Source: Deltaproteobacteria bacterium (GTDB lineage: Bacteria > Desulfobacterota > Desulfomonilia > UBA1062). From it: a DNA stretch of 47,748 bases. The stretch's first letter is position 1, and the number at the start of each line of letters is the position of its first letter. Shown here one piece after another: positions 35,162-43,972 of this stretch. The stretch covers positions 1 through 47,748 of the forward strand of contig JALNWY010000004.1 in assembly GCA_023230665.1 (NCBI GenBank), written 5' to 3'. The notes below the pieces were generated by a model. That model did no database searches. It was given only the letters and a program-made list of their open reading frames with translations, and was not told the DNA's origin. A program made the translations under genes and the position numbers.

Positions 35162-35216
35162 GGAGGCAGGTCTCAACATATGGCACGAGGAGTGTCATAT
35201 GTTGAGACCTGCCTCC
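35162..35216. repeat. Long perfect inverted repeat (21+4 bp stem, 5-base loop)
   Basis: The arm at 35162-35182 (GGAGGCAGGTCTCAAC... ending CATATG) is exactly complementary to 35196-35216. Inside it, GCAC/GTGT adds four more pairs and leaves loop GAGGA. It starts eight bases after the flavoprotein stop and has no T run, so it is not an ordinary intrinsic terminator. The arm resembles, from memory, GGTCAGGTCTTGA-type hairpins spread by REP-associated transposases; no second copy was noticed in this window. Confidence 0.75.
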
Positions 35217-35327
35217 ATGACTGATTACCCCTGTTAGTACTGGAACCCGCCGGCATCCCCGGCAGCGATGCCTTCTTGACACCCTGGCGGAAAAATTGGT
35301 AAGCCCTTGAGAACCAAGGAGACCAGC

Positions 35328-35711
35328 ATGATAGATACCTATATAGACTTTGGCAAACAGAACGGTCTTGTCCCTGCCATTGCGCAGGACTGGAAGACCG
35401 GTGAGATTCTCATGCTTGCCTATATGAACCGGGAGGCGTTCGAAGAAACGCTGAACACCGGCCGGGCCTGCTACTACAGCAGGTCGCGCAGTAAGCTGTG
35501 GAGAAAGGGCGAAGAATCCGGCAATTTTCAGAGGGTCAGGGAAGTACGCGTTGACTGTGACCGTGACACCATTGTGCTCAAGGTGGAACAGGTAGGGGGC
35601 GCGGCCTGCCACACCGGCTACCGGTCGTGCTTCTACCGGAAGATCGAAAACGGCGGACTGGTCGAAGACGGAGAAAAGGTGTTCGATCCCAAAGAGGTAT
35701 ACAAGTCATGA
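35328..35711 (+). CDS. hisI: Phosphoribosyl-AMP cyclohydrolase
   Basis: Opens the adenine ring of PR-AMP, the third step of histidine synthesis. The 127-residue enzyme has QDWKTGEILMLAYMN, YYSRSRSKLWRKGEESGN, the magnesium site in VDCDRDT, and the zinc cysteines in VDCDRD, AACHTGYRS and SCFYR. It is the single-domain form without a fused HisE. The ATG at 35328 has AAGGAG six bases upstream; an earlier ATG at 35307 lacks one. Its stop overlaps the hisG start (ATGA). hisE and the remaining his genes are not in the window. Confidence 0.96.
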   Translation: MIDTYIDFGKQNGLVPAIAQDWKTGEILMLAYMNREAFEETLNTGRACYYSRSRSKLWRKGEESGNFQRVREVRVDCDRDTIVLKVEQVGGAACHTGYRSCFYRKIENGGLVEDGEKVFDPKEVYKS

Positions 35712-36586
35712 GCCTCATACGACTCGCCATCCCCAAGGGGAGCCTCCAGCAGTCCACTGTCGAACTGTTCCGTGACGCCGGCTGGAACATCACCACCTCA
35801 TCGCGGAGCTATTTTCCCTCTATCGACGACCCCGGCATTGAGTGCGCCCTGGTGAGGGCCCAGGAGATATCACGCTACGTGGAGTCAGGGCTCTTTGACG
35901 TGGCCCTGACAGGCAAGGACTGGATCCTGGAAAACTCGTCCGACGTGCAGGAGGTGGAGGATCTCATTTATTCCAAGGCAACCTATCGCCCTGCCAAGTG
36001 GGTGCTTGCGGTGGGCGAGAAGTCCGGCATCCATACCATCCAAGACCTCCAGGGGAAAAAGGTCGCCACCGAGCTGGTGAACTTCACCCGGAAATACTTC
36101 CGGGACCGGGGCGTCGACGTGGATGTCGAGTTCTCCTGGGGCGCCACCGAGGCCAAGGTGGTTGACGGCCTGGCCGACGCCATCGTGGAGGTTACCGAAA
36201 CCGGATCGACCATCCGGGCACACAACCTCAAGATCATCGAAGAGCTGCTCGTCACCAATACCAAGCTCATTGCAAACAAGGAGTCGTGGAAAGACAGCTG
36301 CAAGCGGTCCAAGATCGAACAGATCGCCCTGATGCTCAAGTCCGCCCTTCAGGCCACCGGCATGGCGGGCCTGAAGATGAACGCCCCCAGAAAGAGCCTC
36401 GAGCAGATCATCGGCATGCTCCCGGCCATCACCTCTCCCACGGTAAGCCCTCTGCACGACCCCGACTGGTACTCGCTGGAGATCATCATCCACGAATCCC
36501 AGTCGAGAAACCTGATTCCTGAGCTCCTGCGGGCAGGGGCGCGAGGCATCATCGAATACCCCCTCAAAAAGGTGCTGGATGGATGA
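35708..36586 (+). CDS. hisG: ATP phosphoribosyltransferase, long form
   Basis: Catalyses the first, regulated step of histidine synthesis, joining ATP and PRPP. The 292-residue protein starts LIRLAIPKGSLQQ and has a bilobed catalytic region with DVALTGKDWI, VATELVNFTRKYF and the PRPP-loop-like segment DAIVEVTETGSTIRAH. A C-terminal ACT-like regulatory domain of about 75 residues (WYSLEIIIHESQSRNLIPELL) identifies the long HisG form, which works without HisZ and is usually inhibited by histidine. The ATG at 35708 and the stop at 36586 both overlap the neighbouring genes in ATGA, giving a tightly coupled hisI-hisG-map unit. Confidence 0.96.
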   Translation: MSLIRLAIPKGSLQQSTVELFRDAGWNITTSSRSYFPSIDDPGIECALVRAQEISRYVESGLFDVALTGKDWILENSSDVQEVEDLIYSKATYRPAKWVLAVGEKSGIHTIQDLQGKKVATELVNFTRKYFRDRGVDVDVEFSWGATEAKVVDGLADAIVEVTETGSTIRAHNLKIIEELLVTNTKLIANKESWKDSCKRSKIEQIALMLKSALQATGMAGLKMNAPRKSLEQIIGMLPAITSPTVSPLHDPDWYSLEIIIHESQSRNLIPELLRAGARGIIEYPLKKVLDG

Positions 36587-37329
36587 TAATCCTCAAAAAC
36601 GAGTATGAGATTGCGATCATGCGGGAGGCTAATCGCATCCTGGCGCATCTCTTCGAGCATATCGAACCCATGGTCCAGCCCGGGATCACCACGATCGAGC
36701 TCGACCGCGAGGCCGAGCTTTTCATTCGCTCCCGCGGGGCAAGGCCGGCCTTCAAGGGATACCGCGACTATCCCGCCACCCTGTGCACTTCGGTGAACGA
36801 AGAGGTGGTCCACGGCATTCCCGGACCCCGGGTCCTCGAGTCAGGCGATATCGTGAGCATCGACGTGGGGGCCTTGCTCGACGGTTTCTATTCCGATGCG
36901 GCCCGGTCATTCCCGGTGGGCGTGATTTCACCCAGTGCCCGCAGGCTCCTGGAGGTGACGAGGGATTCCCTGGAGGCGGGGATCGCTCAGGCAGTGCCCG
37001 GCAACCATCTCTACGACATCTCGGCCGCTGTTCAGAAGGTCGCGGAGTCAGGCGGATTCAGCGTGGTAAGGGATTTCGTCGGCCATGGGATCGGCAGGAG
37101 CCTGCACGAGGCCCCGCAGATCCCCAACTTCGGCAGGCGGGGCAAAGGGCCGGTCCTCCAGGAAGGCATGACACTGGCCATCGAGCCCATGGTCAACATG
37201 GGGACCCACAAGGTCCTGATCAAGAGCGACGGATGGACCGCGGTCACCGAGGACTCATCGCTCTCAGCCCATTTCGAGAACAGCATCGCCATCACGAAAG
37301 ACGGGCCGCTCGTGCTTTCCGCGCCCTGA
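36583..37329 (+). CDS. map: Methionine aminopeptidase, type I
   Basis: Removes the initiator methionine from nascent proteins. All five metal ligands are present: D94 (SIDVG), D105 (FYSDAAR), H168 (FVGHGIG), E201 (AIEPM) and E232 (HFENSI), together with the substrate-contact histidine in CTSVNEEVVHGIP. At 248 residues it is a compact type I enzyme without the N-terminal zinc finger. The ATG at 36583 overlaps the hisG stop by four bases. Its position behind his genes, rather than with secY and ribosomal genes, is atypical and may mean it is a second copy. Confidence 0.95.
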   Translation: MIILKNEYEIAIMREANRILAHLFEHIEPMVQPGITTIELDREAELFIRSRGARPAFKGYRDYPATLCTSVNEEVVHGIPGPRVLESGDIVSIDVGALLDGFYSDAARSFPVGVISPSARRLLEVTRDSLEAGIAQAVPGNHLYDISAAVQKVAESGGFSVVRDFVGHGIGRSLHEAPQIPNFGRRGKGPVLQEGMTLAIEPMVNMGTHKVLIKSDGWTAVTEDSSLSAHFENSIAITKDGPLVLSAP

Positions 37330-37394
37330 AGCACACACCTCTCCCGTTCATCACAACCGCATCGAAAACACAGACAGACCTGCTCTACTCGCGG

Positions 37395-38753
37395 CTACTG
37401 AGACCCGCGCGCCTTGACAGCGACCTTGACGGTCTGGAATATGATGACCAGATCCAGCCACAAAGAACGGTGCTTCATATAGAACAGCTCATACTTCAGC
37501 TTTTCCTTTGCGTCCTCGATGGTATCGCCGTACGGATAGTTGATCTGGGCCCATCCGGTAATCCCGGGTTTTGCGTGAAGCCTCAAGGCATAGTAGGGGA
37601 TCACCTTTTCGAGCTGATCCACGAAATACCTGCGCTCGGGTCGGGGACCGACGAAGCTCATGTCGTTCTTGAGCACATTGATGAACTGCGGGAGCTCGTC
37701 GATCCGGAGCTTCCGGATGATGCGCCCTACCCTGGTGACTCGGGGATCGTTCTGGGAAGCCCACTGGGGGCCCTGTTTCTCGGCGTCCTGCCGCATGGAT
37801 CTGAACTTGATCAGTTTGAAGTCCCTTCCGTCCATCCCTACCCGCTGCTGGAGATAAAAGATCGGACCCGGCGAATCGATCCGGATGGCCAAGGCGGTCA
37901 GCACCATGATGGGAGAGGTGAAAACCATGCCCATGAGAGCAAAAAGGACATCAAACCCTCTCTTCACGGCATCCTGGAATGGAGAGCTCAGAAATCCTCG
38001 GGTGAAGATGATTGAACTCGGCCGGATTTCCTCCACAAGGATCCTTCCGGTCACCCGCTCGTAAAAGGTTGGCGCGTCGATCACGTCGCACGCGGTCAGC
38101 TTGATGTGAAGCAGGTCGTCGATGGGCAGGGTCCCCCTCCACCCGTCCGGGGCGACCACCAGGAGATCGGGCTCGACCTCCCTGATGATGCGGTGCATGT
38201 CCGAGATATCGCCCAGGCATCTGGAGGCAAGATCCCAGTTGTTTCTGCCGATGTACCCTTCGGGCATGACCGGGTATCCTCCGGCACGGATCTCTTTCAG
38301 GAGAAACTTGGCATTATCACCATCTCCCAGGATCGCGATCCGGGTGGCCCTCCGGTCGATAAACCGGAACTTGAGATACCCGGCCCTGATGGCAAAGGAG
38401 ACGCCCAGGGAGATGAGCATGGCCCCCAGCAGGACATCGCGCTCAAGGCCCACGGTGGGTATGATATAGTAGATGAGGGCCAGCACGATGAGAGCAAGCC
38501 CCCCTCCCAGGAGGATCGATGATGTGAGTTCGGATATTCTCCGCCAGTATCTCCAGTTATAGAGATCCTGGAAATAGAAGCAGACGACCACCACCCCCGC
38601 GTAGATACTCCCCTTGAGCCAGAGAAGCTCGTCGGGGAGAGACACCCCGGGAAGCCACCGCCCGATATACTTGGCGAGGAAGACGGCGCCTGCTGCAACC
38701 GCAAGGTCAAAGACAAACAGTATGATGGATGAGTATAAGCTCCGGTTCATCAT
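37395..38753 (-). CDS. Exopolysaccharide polyprenyl glycosylphosphotransferase (EpsB_2 type)
   Basis: A 452-residue initiating transferase that moves a sugar-1-phosphate onto undecaprenyl phosphate at the inner membrane. Four N-terminal transmembrane helices (within about 8-125) precede a Rossmann-like middle domain (IAILGDGDNAKFLLKEI, LLVVAPDGW). A fifth membrane segment (about 280-300) leads into the catalytic domain with KLIKFRSMR, LRKLRIDELPQFINVLK, MSFVGPRPERRYFV and KPGITGWAQI. The middle domain and PERRYFV form fit the group linked with PEP-CTERM/exosortase loci. The start is ATG 38753 or 38750; AGGA lies closer to optimal spacing for the second. No other EPS gene is directly adjacent. 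Confidence 0.88.
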   Translation of the reverse strand: MMNRSLYSSIILFVFDLAVAAGAVFLAKYIGRWLPGVSLPDELLWLKGSIYAGVVVVCFYFQDLYNWRYWRRISELTSSILLGGGLALIVLALIYYIIPTVGLERDVLLGAMLISLGVSFAIRAGYLKFRFIDRRATRIAILGDGDNAKFLLKEIRAGGYPVMPEGYIGRNNWDLASRCLGDISDMHRIIREVEPDLLVVAPDGWRGTLPIDDLLHIKLTACDVIDAPTFYERVTGRILVEEIRPSSIIFTRGFLSSPFQDAVKRGFDVLFALMGMVFTSPIMVLTALAIRIDSPGPIFYLQQRVGMDGRDFKLIKFRSMRQDAEKQGPQWASQNDPRVTRVGRIIRKLRIDELPQFINVLKNDMSFVGPRPERRYFVDQLEKVIPYYALRLHAKPGITGWAQINYPYGDTIEDAKEKLKYELFYMKHRSLWLDLVIIFQTVKVAVKARGSQ

Positions 38754-38993
38754 TTCCTAGTATCGTCAGATAAAGCTTCTGATATTAATTGAATATCACC
38801 CTTTTTCTCGTCCTTGTATTCAAAACGGACACACCGGGTCGTGTCACCACCAGCATGGCGAGATATTCACGGGGTTTCGTGTTAGAGATTTTCCTTATAA
38901 GCCCGCCAGCTCCGGGCTGCACCTCAGACGGCTCTCTTCAAGCAGGAGATGTGCAATAGCCTTTTCCCAATCGAAAATATCCCCGAATCTCCT

Positions 38994-39683
38994 TCAATCA
39001 TCATTGCCCAGAAGGCCCGCCCTGAGGAGAAAGTAAACCAGCTGCAAAACGGCAGCCGTTGCTGCCGCGACATAGGTGAGGGCGGCTGCGGAGAGCACCT
39101 TGCGGGCTCCGCCCACCTCGGTGTCCGAAAGGATGCCCGAAGCAGGGAGAGCCTGAAGCGCCCGGGAAGAGGCATTGAACTCCACAGGGAGAGTAACGAT
39201 CTGGAAGAGTACGGCAAGGCTGAAAAAGACGATCCCCGCCAGAATGAGAGACTGGGCCATGAAGATGAACCCGATGATGAGCAGTGGCCAGGCCAGGTTC
39301 GACCCGAGGGACGAGATGGGCACCAGGGCGCTCCTGAGTTTGAGCGGCGCATAGCCGTGGGCGTGCTGTATCGCGTGTCCGGCTTCGTGTGCCGCGACGC
39401 CCACGCTGGCGATCGAGTCGCCCGAGTAAACAGACTCGGAGAGCCTGAGCACCCGGGAACGGGGGTCGTAGTGATCTGAGAGGAACCCCCGGGTAAGCTC
39501 GATATTCACTCCGTGAACTCCGGCAGATCTCAGGATTTCACGGGCCGCCTGGGCCCCGGTGATCCCCCGGTACGTAGACACCTTGGAAAACTTCGCATAG
39601 GTCGACTTCACCTTGATCTGAGCATACACGCTCAAGATCAGGGCAGGCACGATCATGATGATATAGAGCGGATCGAAGATCAT
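38994..39683 (-). CDS. YugP-family zinc-dependent membrane metallopeptidase
   Basis: A 229-residue integral membrane protein with an N-terminal helix (DPLYIIMIVPALILSVYAQ), a cytoplasmic metzincin-like domain with the zinc motif HEAGH (99-103) preceded by the LSDHYDPRSRVLRLSE segment, two central helices (about 128-166) and a C-terminal helix. This is the YugP/DUF zinc metallopeptidase family, whose physiological substrates are unknown. GGAGGG precedes the ATG at 39683 by about four bases. It is encoded between two EPS-type genes and could be transcribed with the glycosylphosphotransferase, 240 bases downstream. Confidence 0.85.
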   Translation of the reverse strand: MIFDPLYIIMIVPALILSVYAQIKVKSTYAKFSKVSTYRGITGAQAAREILRSAGVHGVNIELTRGFLSDHYDPRSRVLRLSESVYSGDSIASVGVAAHEAGHAIQHAHGYAPLKLRSALVPISSLGSNLAWPLLIIGFIFMAQSLILAGIVFFSLAVLFQIVTLPVEFNASSRALQALPASGILSDTEVGGARKVLSAAALTYVAAATAAVLQLVYFLLRAGLLGNDD

Positions 39684-39915
39684 GGTCCCTCCAGCACTTT
39701 GTTACTAAGATAGATAGTACCCCGGCAAAGAGAAGTCAAGAAAAGGTCACTGCTTACGGCTGTCCCGCATCGGCCGTACCGGAGAGGCTTTTGTCTGCCG
39801 GTGTCATTTCGTATTCTACGCCTGATGCAGTATATCTCTTCTTTTTGAGCATATTCCTTTTCCTTTGCCCTGATTTATGGTAGTTTCCCGGCAATGAGAT
39901 TGATGTGGAGGTGAT

Positions 39916-42213
39916 ATGAAACGATTCGCCGGAATTTTTCTTGTCGTCCTGGTTCCCTGCATGCTCCTCATAAGCGGCTGCAGCAAGAGCCCTGAGGAAA
40001 AACGAGACGCCTACCTCAGCAGTGCCCGATCATATATGGAGAAAGAGAAGTATGCTGAGGCTGCAATCGAATTTCAAAATGCCCTCCAGATCGCACCGGA
40101 CGATGCACAGACCCTTGTTATCCTGGGCGAGGTCCAGCTCAAACTGATGAAGGCCAATGAAGCCTACCGGTCCTTTTCCAGGGCTGCGGCCATCGATTCC
40201 AAGAACACGGCTGCGCACGAATACCTCACGTCCATCCAGCTCCTGGCCAGAAAATACGATCTGGCCGAAAAGCAGGCGTCAATGATTCTGGAGTATGATC
40301 CCGGGAACAGAAAGGCCCAGGAAATGCTCGCCCAGGCGCTCTTTCAGGGTGGGAAAAAGGCCGAGGCGACGGCCATCATGGATGAGCTGATCGCGGATCA
40401 GAAACCCCTGGAGGCGACGATCATCAACGCCGTCCAGATGTACATGGCCACCGACCGGATGAACGACGCCCTGTCGCTCCTTTCCCGTGGTTCATCCCTC
40501 TATCCCGACTCTTCAAAGATCCGGCTCCTCGCCAGCGATATCTATGTCTTCAAAGACGACATCGTAAGCGCCCGCACGTGGGCCGAGGACGCCTACCGTG
40601 CGGAACAGGACAATATCGACGCAGGCATTGCACTGGCCCGATTCTATGCGGCCCATCGCATGGATGATCTGTTCAAGACACTGATGACAGAGCTGAAATC
40701 CAAATTCCAGAGCGATCCAGGCCCCTATTTGCTGGAATCGGGCGTCATGCAGCAGAAGGGAGATCTCGACGGGGCCCTGGCCCTGGCCCAAACCGCCCGG
40801 AAGATCAAGGACACCACTACCGCGAAGATCGTGGTCGCGCAGCTGCTCCTGGAAAAGGAGGATATGCCCGCTGCAGAGAAGATTCTTGTCGAAACCCTGG
40901 AAAAAGATCCCGGAGCGATCTCCGCACGGGTTCTGCTGGCCCGGATCTATCTCGGCCAGGAGGCGCCCGGCAAGGCCCTGGACACCCTGGATACACTCAT
41001 CAAGAGCATTCCCCGGAGGCCGGACGTGGCTGTTCCGGCTGCCCAGGCCTATATCATGGAGGGCAAGGCGCCCCAGGCCAGGGAGATGGTGGAGAAGTCG
41101 CTTCAGGAGTATCAGAACAATGCGGCACTCCATGGCCTCCTGGCAAAGATCGAATTTCTGGAAGGAAAATACAAGGAAGCACTGGCCCAGGTGGATATCT
41201 TGGCGAAACATGCGGCCCTGACCCCGGATACGCTGTATGTCGGGGCATTGTCCGCGATGCGGACCGGCCAATCCACGCAGGCATCGTCATTCGCAGACTC
41301 ACTGGAAAAGGCGGCGTCCGAGAGCTGGCAGGCCCTGCACGCCCGGAGCCTCCTCGCGCTCTCCAAAGACGAGAAGAAGAGTGCCTATCAGTATGCGGAG
41401 AAGGCCCTGAGTCTCTTTCCGGAAAAGGTTCAGGCCCTGAACCTGTTCACCAGCATCGCGCCTTCGGCCATCACCAGAGAGGAAACCATTGAGAAAGTCA
41501 GGGCTGCGTGCAAAAAGCACGATTCCGCCTATTGCCACATGATCATTGCGCGCCTCCTGGAGACCTCGGGCGATGTGGAGGGCGCGCTGAAAGAAATGAA
41601 GAGGGCCACCGGTCTCGAACCGGATAACACCTCGCTCTATCATGCCCTTGCTCAGTTCTATGCGCGCAACGACATGATGCAGAAGGCTATCAACGAGTAC
41701 GAAGCCCTGGTCAATGCCAAGCCCGGCGACTTGATGGCCGCCACCATGCTCGGCCTGCTCAATCAGAACCAGGGCAGGATATCGGATGCAAAGAAGGTGT
41801 ATGCCTATATCCTCGAGCGCGACCCCAAGAACGCCCTGGCTGCGAACAATCTCTCCTGGATTCTCGCGCAGAGCAGAAAGTCTGCGGATCTGAACGAGGC
41901 CCTGCGGCTCGCGCAGATCGCCAAAGACAAGTTCCCGGAAGACGCGAGGATCGCCGATACCCTCGGGTATGTCTATCTCAAGAAAGGGCTCACCGAAAAC
42001 GCCCTTGCCCAGTTCCAGCTTGCCGTGGAAAAACTGCCTGAAGAGCCGACCATCAATTACCACATGGCCCTGGCCCTGGTGGAGCTGAGCAGAAACCCCG
42101 AGGCCAGGAAATACGTGGAAAAGGCCCTGGATACCGAAATTCCCTTTGATGAACGGGAAGCTGCCCAGGAGCTGATGGCCAGGATCGGGGCCGACAAAAA
42201 CCAGGAGCCCTGA
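39916..42213 (+). CDS. TPR-repeat lipoprotein, PrsT-like (PEP-CTERM system associated)
   Basis: A 765-residue lipoprotein: signal peptide with lipobox LLISGC, acylated cysteine at residue 22. The rest is an almost continuous array of tetratricopeptide repeats (for example KYAEAAIEFQNALQIAPDDA, GDVEGALKEMKRATGLEPDN, NALAQFQLAVEKLPEEP), giving a long superhelix in the periplasm or at the outer membrane. Architecture and length match PrsT, a TPR lipoprotein found in exosortase/EPS loci, where it is thought to guide polysaccharide assembly or export. The start is certain: GGAGGTGAT lies immediately before the ATG at 39916. The upstream gene is divergent. No exosortase or PEP-CTERM substrate gene is in view. 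Confidence 0.82.
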   Translation: MKRFAGIFLVVLVPCMLLISGCSKSPEEKRDAYLSSARSYMEKEKYAEAAIEFQNALQIAPDDAQTLVILGEVQLKLMKANEAYRSFSRAAAIDSKNTAAHEYLTSIQLLARKYDLAEKQASMILEYDPGNRKAQEMLAQALFQGGKKAEATAIMDELIADQKPLEATIINAVQMYMATDRMNDALSLLSRGSSLYPDSSKIRLLASDIYVFKDDIVSARTWAEDAYRAEQDNIDAGIALARFYAAHRMDDLFKTLMTELKSKFQSDPGPYLLESGVMQQKGDLDGALALAQTARKIKDTTTAKIVVAQLLLEKEDMPAAEKILVETLEKDPGAISARVLLARIYLGQEAPGKALDTLDTLIKSIPRRPDVAVPAAQAYIMEGKAPQAREMVEKSLQEYQNNAALHGLLAKIEFLEGKYKEALAQVDILAKHAALTPDTLYVGALSAMRTGQSTQASSFADSLEKAASESWQALHARSLLALSKDEKKSAYQYAEKALSLFPEKVQALNLFTSIAPSAITREETIEKVRAACKKHDSAYCHMIIARLLETSGDVEGALKEMKRATGLEPDNTSLYHALAQFYARNDMMQKAINEYEALVNAKPGDLMAATMLGLLNQNQGRISDAKKVYAYILERDPKNALAANNLSWILAQSRKSADLNEALRLAQIAKDKFPEDARIADTLGYVYLKKGLTENALAQFQLAVEKLPEEPTINYHMALALVELSRNPEARKYVEKALDTEIPFDEREAAQELMARIGADKNQEP

Positions 42214-42252
42214 CGGTCCGGATCAAAACAGGCCCGGGATGCGCACATTTTT

Positions 42253-42942
42253 TTACATGGCGAGAAGGGCCACTGCAGTCAGCGCTGCCGTGGAGGAACG
42301 CAGTATGGTCCTGCCCATATGGACCGGGGTGAATGCGCAGGAGATTATCCTTTCAGTCTCGGACTCCGAGAACCCCCCCTCCGGGCCGATGAGGATGCCG
42401 GCATGCTCGTGCCGGCAGTCCCGCAGGGAAACCTGTGACGAGGGCAGGGCCACCAGCCTGTTCGGCCAGGCAGGAGCGCTGGCTTCCAGAAACTCATCGA
42501 GCATGAGCGGCTCGTGGAGAACCGGGATCGATCTGCGCTCGCACTGCTTGATTGCCTCCAGAATGATCTGCCTGAAGCGCTGCATCCGTTTTTCGCCCAT
42601 ATCCCGAACGTTCGACCGCCCGGAGATCACGGGGTGAATCTCCGAGACCCCGAGCTCGGTGACTCCCCGCATCAGGTCGCCCATGTCCTTCAGGTCGATG
42701 AGGCTGATCCCCAGGTGCACCCGGCAGCACCCCCGATCGGAAAGCTCCTGAGAGGAGAGCATCTCAATCGCGATCCTGCCCCCTCCCGTCGCCGTGATCC
42801 GGCCCCGGTATCCTGTTTCGTGGTCGCGAATGAAGAGCTCATCGCCGATCTTTTTGCGCAGCGGCCCGAGGATGTGGCTCACGTCTTTTCCCGTGATAAC
42901 CGCTTCACTGCCTGAAAGGATGTCTGCAAAGAACCTGGGCAC
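42253..42942 (-). CDS. rsmE: 16S rRNA (uracil-1498-N3)-methyltransferase
   Basis: Methylates N3 of U1498 of 16S rRNA in the assembled 30S subunit. The 229-residue SPOUT enzyme has an N-terminal PUA-like part starting VPRFFAD, then LGISLIDLKDMGDLM, TELGVSEIHPV, LEAIKQCERRSIP, the knot motif ILIGPEGGFSESE and GRTILRSSTA. The preferred start is the GTG at 42942, which overlaps the TAG where the shifted galT frame ends; the frame is open further up to 43029, but that part is not conserved. If galT is read in its ancestral frame, the spacing becomes 28 bases. Last gene of the GH57-galT operon in this window. Confidence 0.93.
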   Translation of the reverse strand: MPRFFADILSGSEAVITGKDVSHILGPLRKKIGDELFIRDHETGYRGRITATGGGRIAIEMLSSQELSDRGCCRVHLGISLIDLKDMGDLMRGVTELGVSEIHPVISGRSNVRDMGEKRMQRFRQIILEAIKQCERRSIPVLHEPLMLDEFLEASAPAWPNRLVALPSSQVSLRDCRHEHAGILIGPEGGFSESETERIISCAFTPVHMGRTILRSSTAALTAVALLAM

Positions 42943-42970
42943 TATCTGTCGCCTGCTCTCTTTCTTTCTC

Positions 42971-43970
42971 TTAAGTGATGATGCCTTTGAGGAATGCGGC
43001 TGCGTCCTCTGGGGCCGTCGGATGCACAAACAGGTCGGAACCCCATTCTAAGCCCGCCCTGGATGCCGATCCGGGGAGTGATCTCCATATGCCAGTGATA
43101 TACCCTGTCGTATGCCTTGTCAAAGGGGGCATTGTGCAGGGCATAGTTGTAGGCAGGCCTGTTCAATGCCCGATCAAGCCGGAGAAGAACATCTCTGAAT
43201 ATGGCGGCCAGGTCGCCCACTTCCTTGGAATCGATCTCCTCGAACCGGGACGAATGACGCTTGGGGATGATCCATGTCTCGAAAGGCACCCGGGGAGCAA
43301 AGGGCTCGATGGCGAGAAAGGAGCCCGTCTCCGAGACGATCCGGAGCTCGAGCCGGATCTCCTGCCTGACGATGTCGCAGTAGATGCAGCGCTCCTTGTA
43401 GGCATAGTGCTTTTCCGCGCCCCTGAGCTCGTCCACGATATCCCGGGGCACGATGGGAAGCGCCAGCAGGAGGGAGTAGGAATGCTCGAGCGTCGCCCCT
43501 GCCTCTGCTCCGGAATTTTTGTAGATGAGAACAGAGCGCATCCTGCTGTCTTTCTTCAGGTCGATGATCCGGTCGCGATATGCCCAGAAGACGTTTCCCA
43601 GCTCGTCTGCATCCATGTCCGCCTGTCTGCGGGCATGAACCGGGGTTTCGATGATCACCTCGTTGGCCCCCACACCGGTGACCTTGTCGTACATTCCCTC
43701 TCCCATACGCTTCAGGTCTTCTTCGACCACCAGCAGGGGCGACCGGTTGGGGATGACCCGGAGCTTCCACTGGGGGCTGTTCGGCGGTGAACCGCCCTGC
43801 CTGTTGGCGAGGATCTCCGGAGGGCAGAGGTGTTCGTTGCCCGGGCAGAAGGGACAGAAGGGGTCTTCCGGGACAGAAGAGATCGTCTGGGGAATGGCGG
43901 GCGACAGGGTCGGGTCGTCGGTGATGATGACCCACCTGTCGACCACCGGATCTCTTCTCAGCTCTGACAT
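42971..43970 (-). pseudogene. galT: Galactose-1-phosphate uridylyltransferase with a 3' frameshift
   Basis: Exchanges UMP between UDP-glucose and galactose-1-phosphate. The ATG at 43970 is two bases after the upstream GH57 stop. Key parts are intact: the zinc-type CPFCPGNE (C39, C42), WKLRVIPNRSP, a second C-x-x-C (CIYCDIV), and the active-site YHWHMEI. After RIGIQGGL an extra A at about 43049 shifts the frame. The ancestral frame continues as EWGSDLFVHP, TAPEDAAAFLKGIIT and stops at 42971-42973, giving the normal 332 residues. As written, the read runs on with an unrelated arginine-rich tail to the TAG at 42942. All catalytic residues precede the shift, so the product might still work; a sequencing error is equally possible. 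Confidence 0.85.
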
Positions 43971-43972
43971 GT

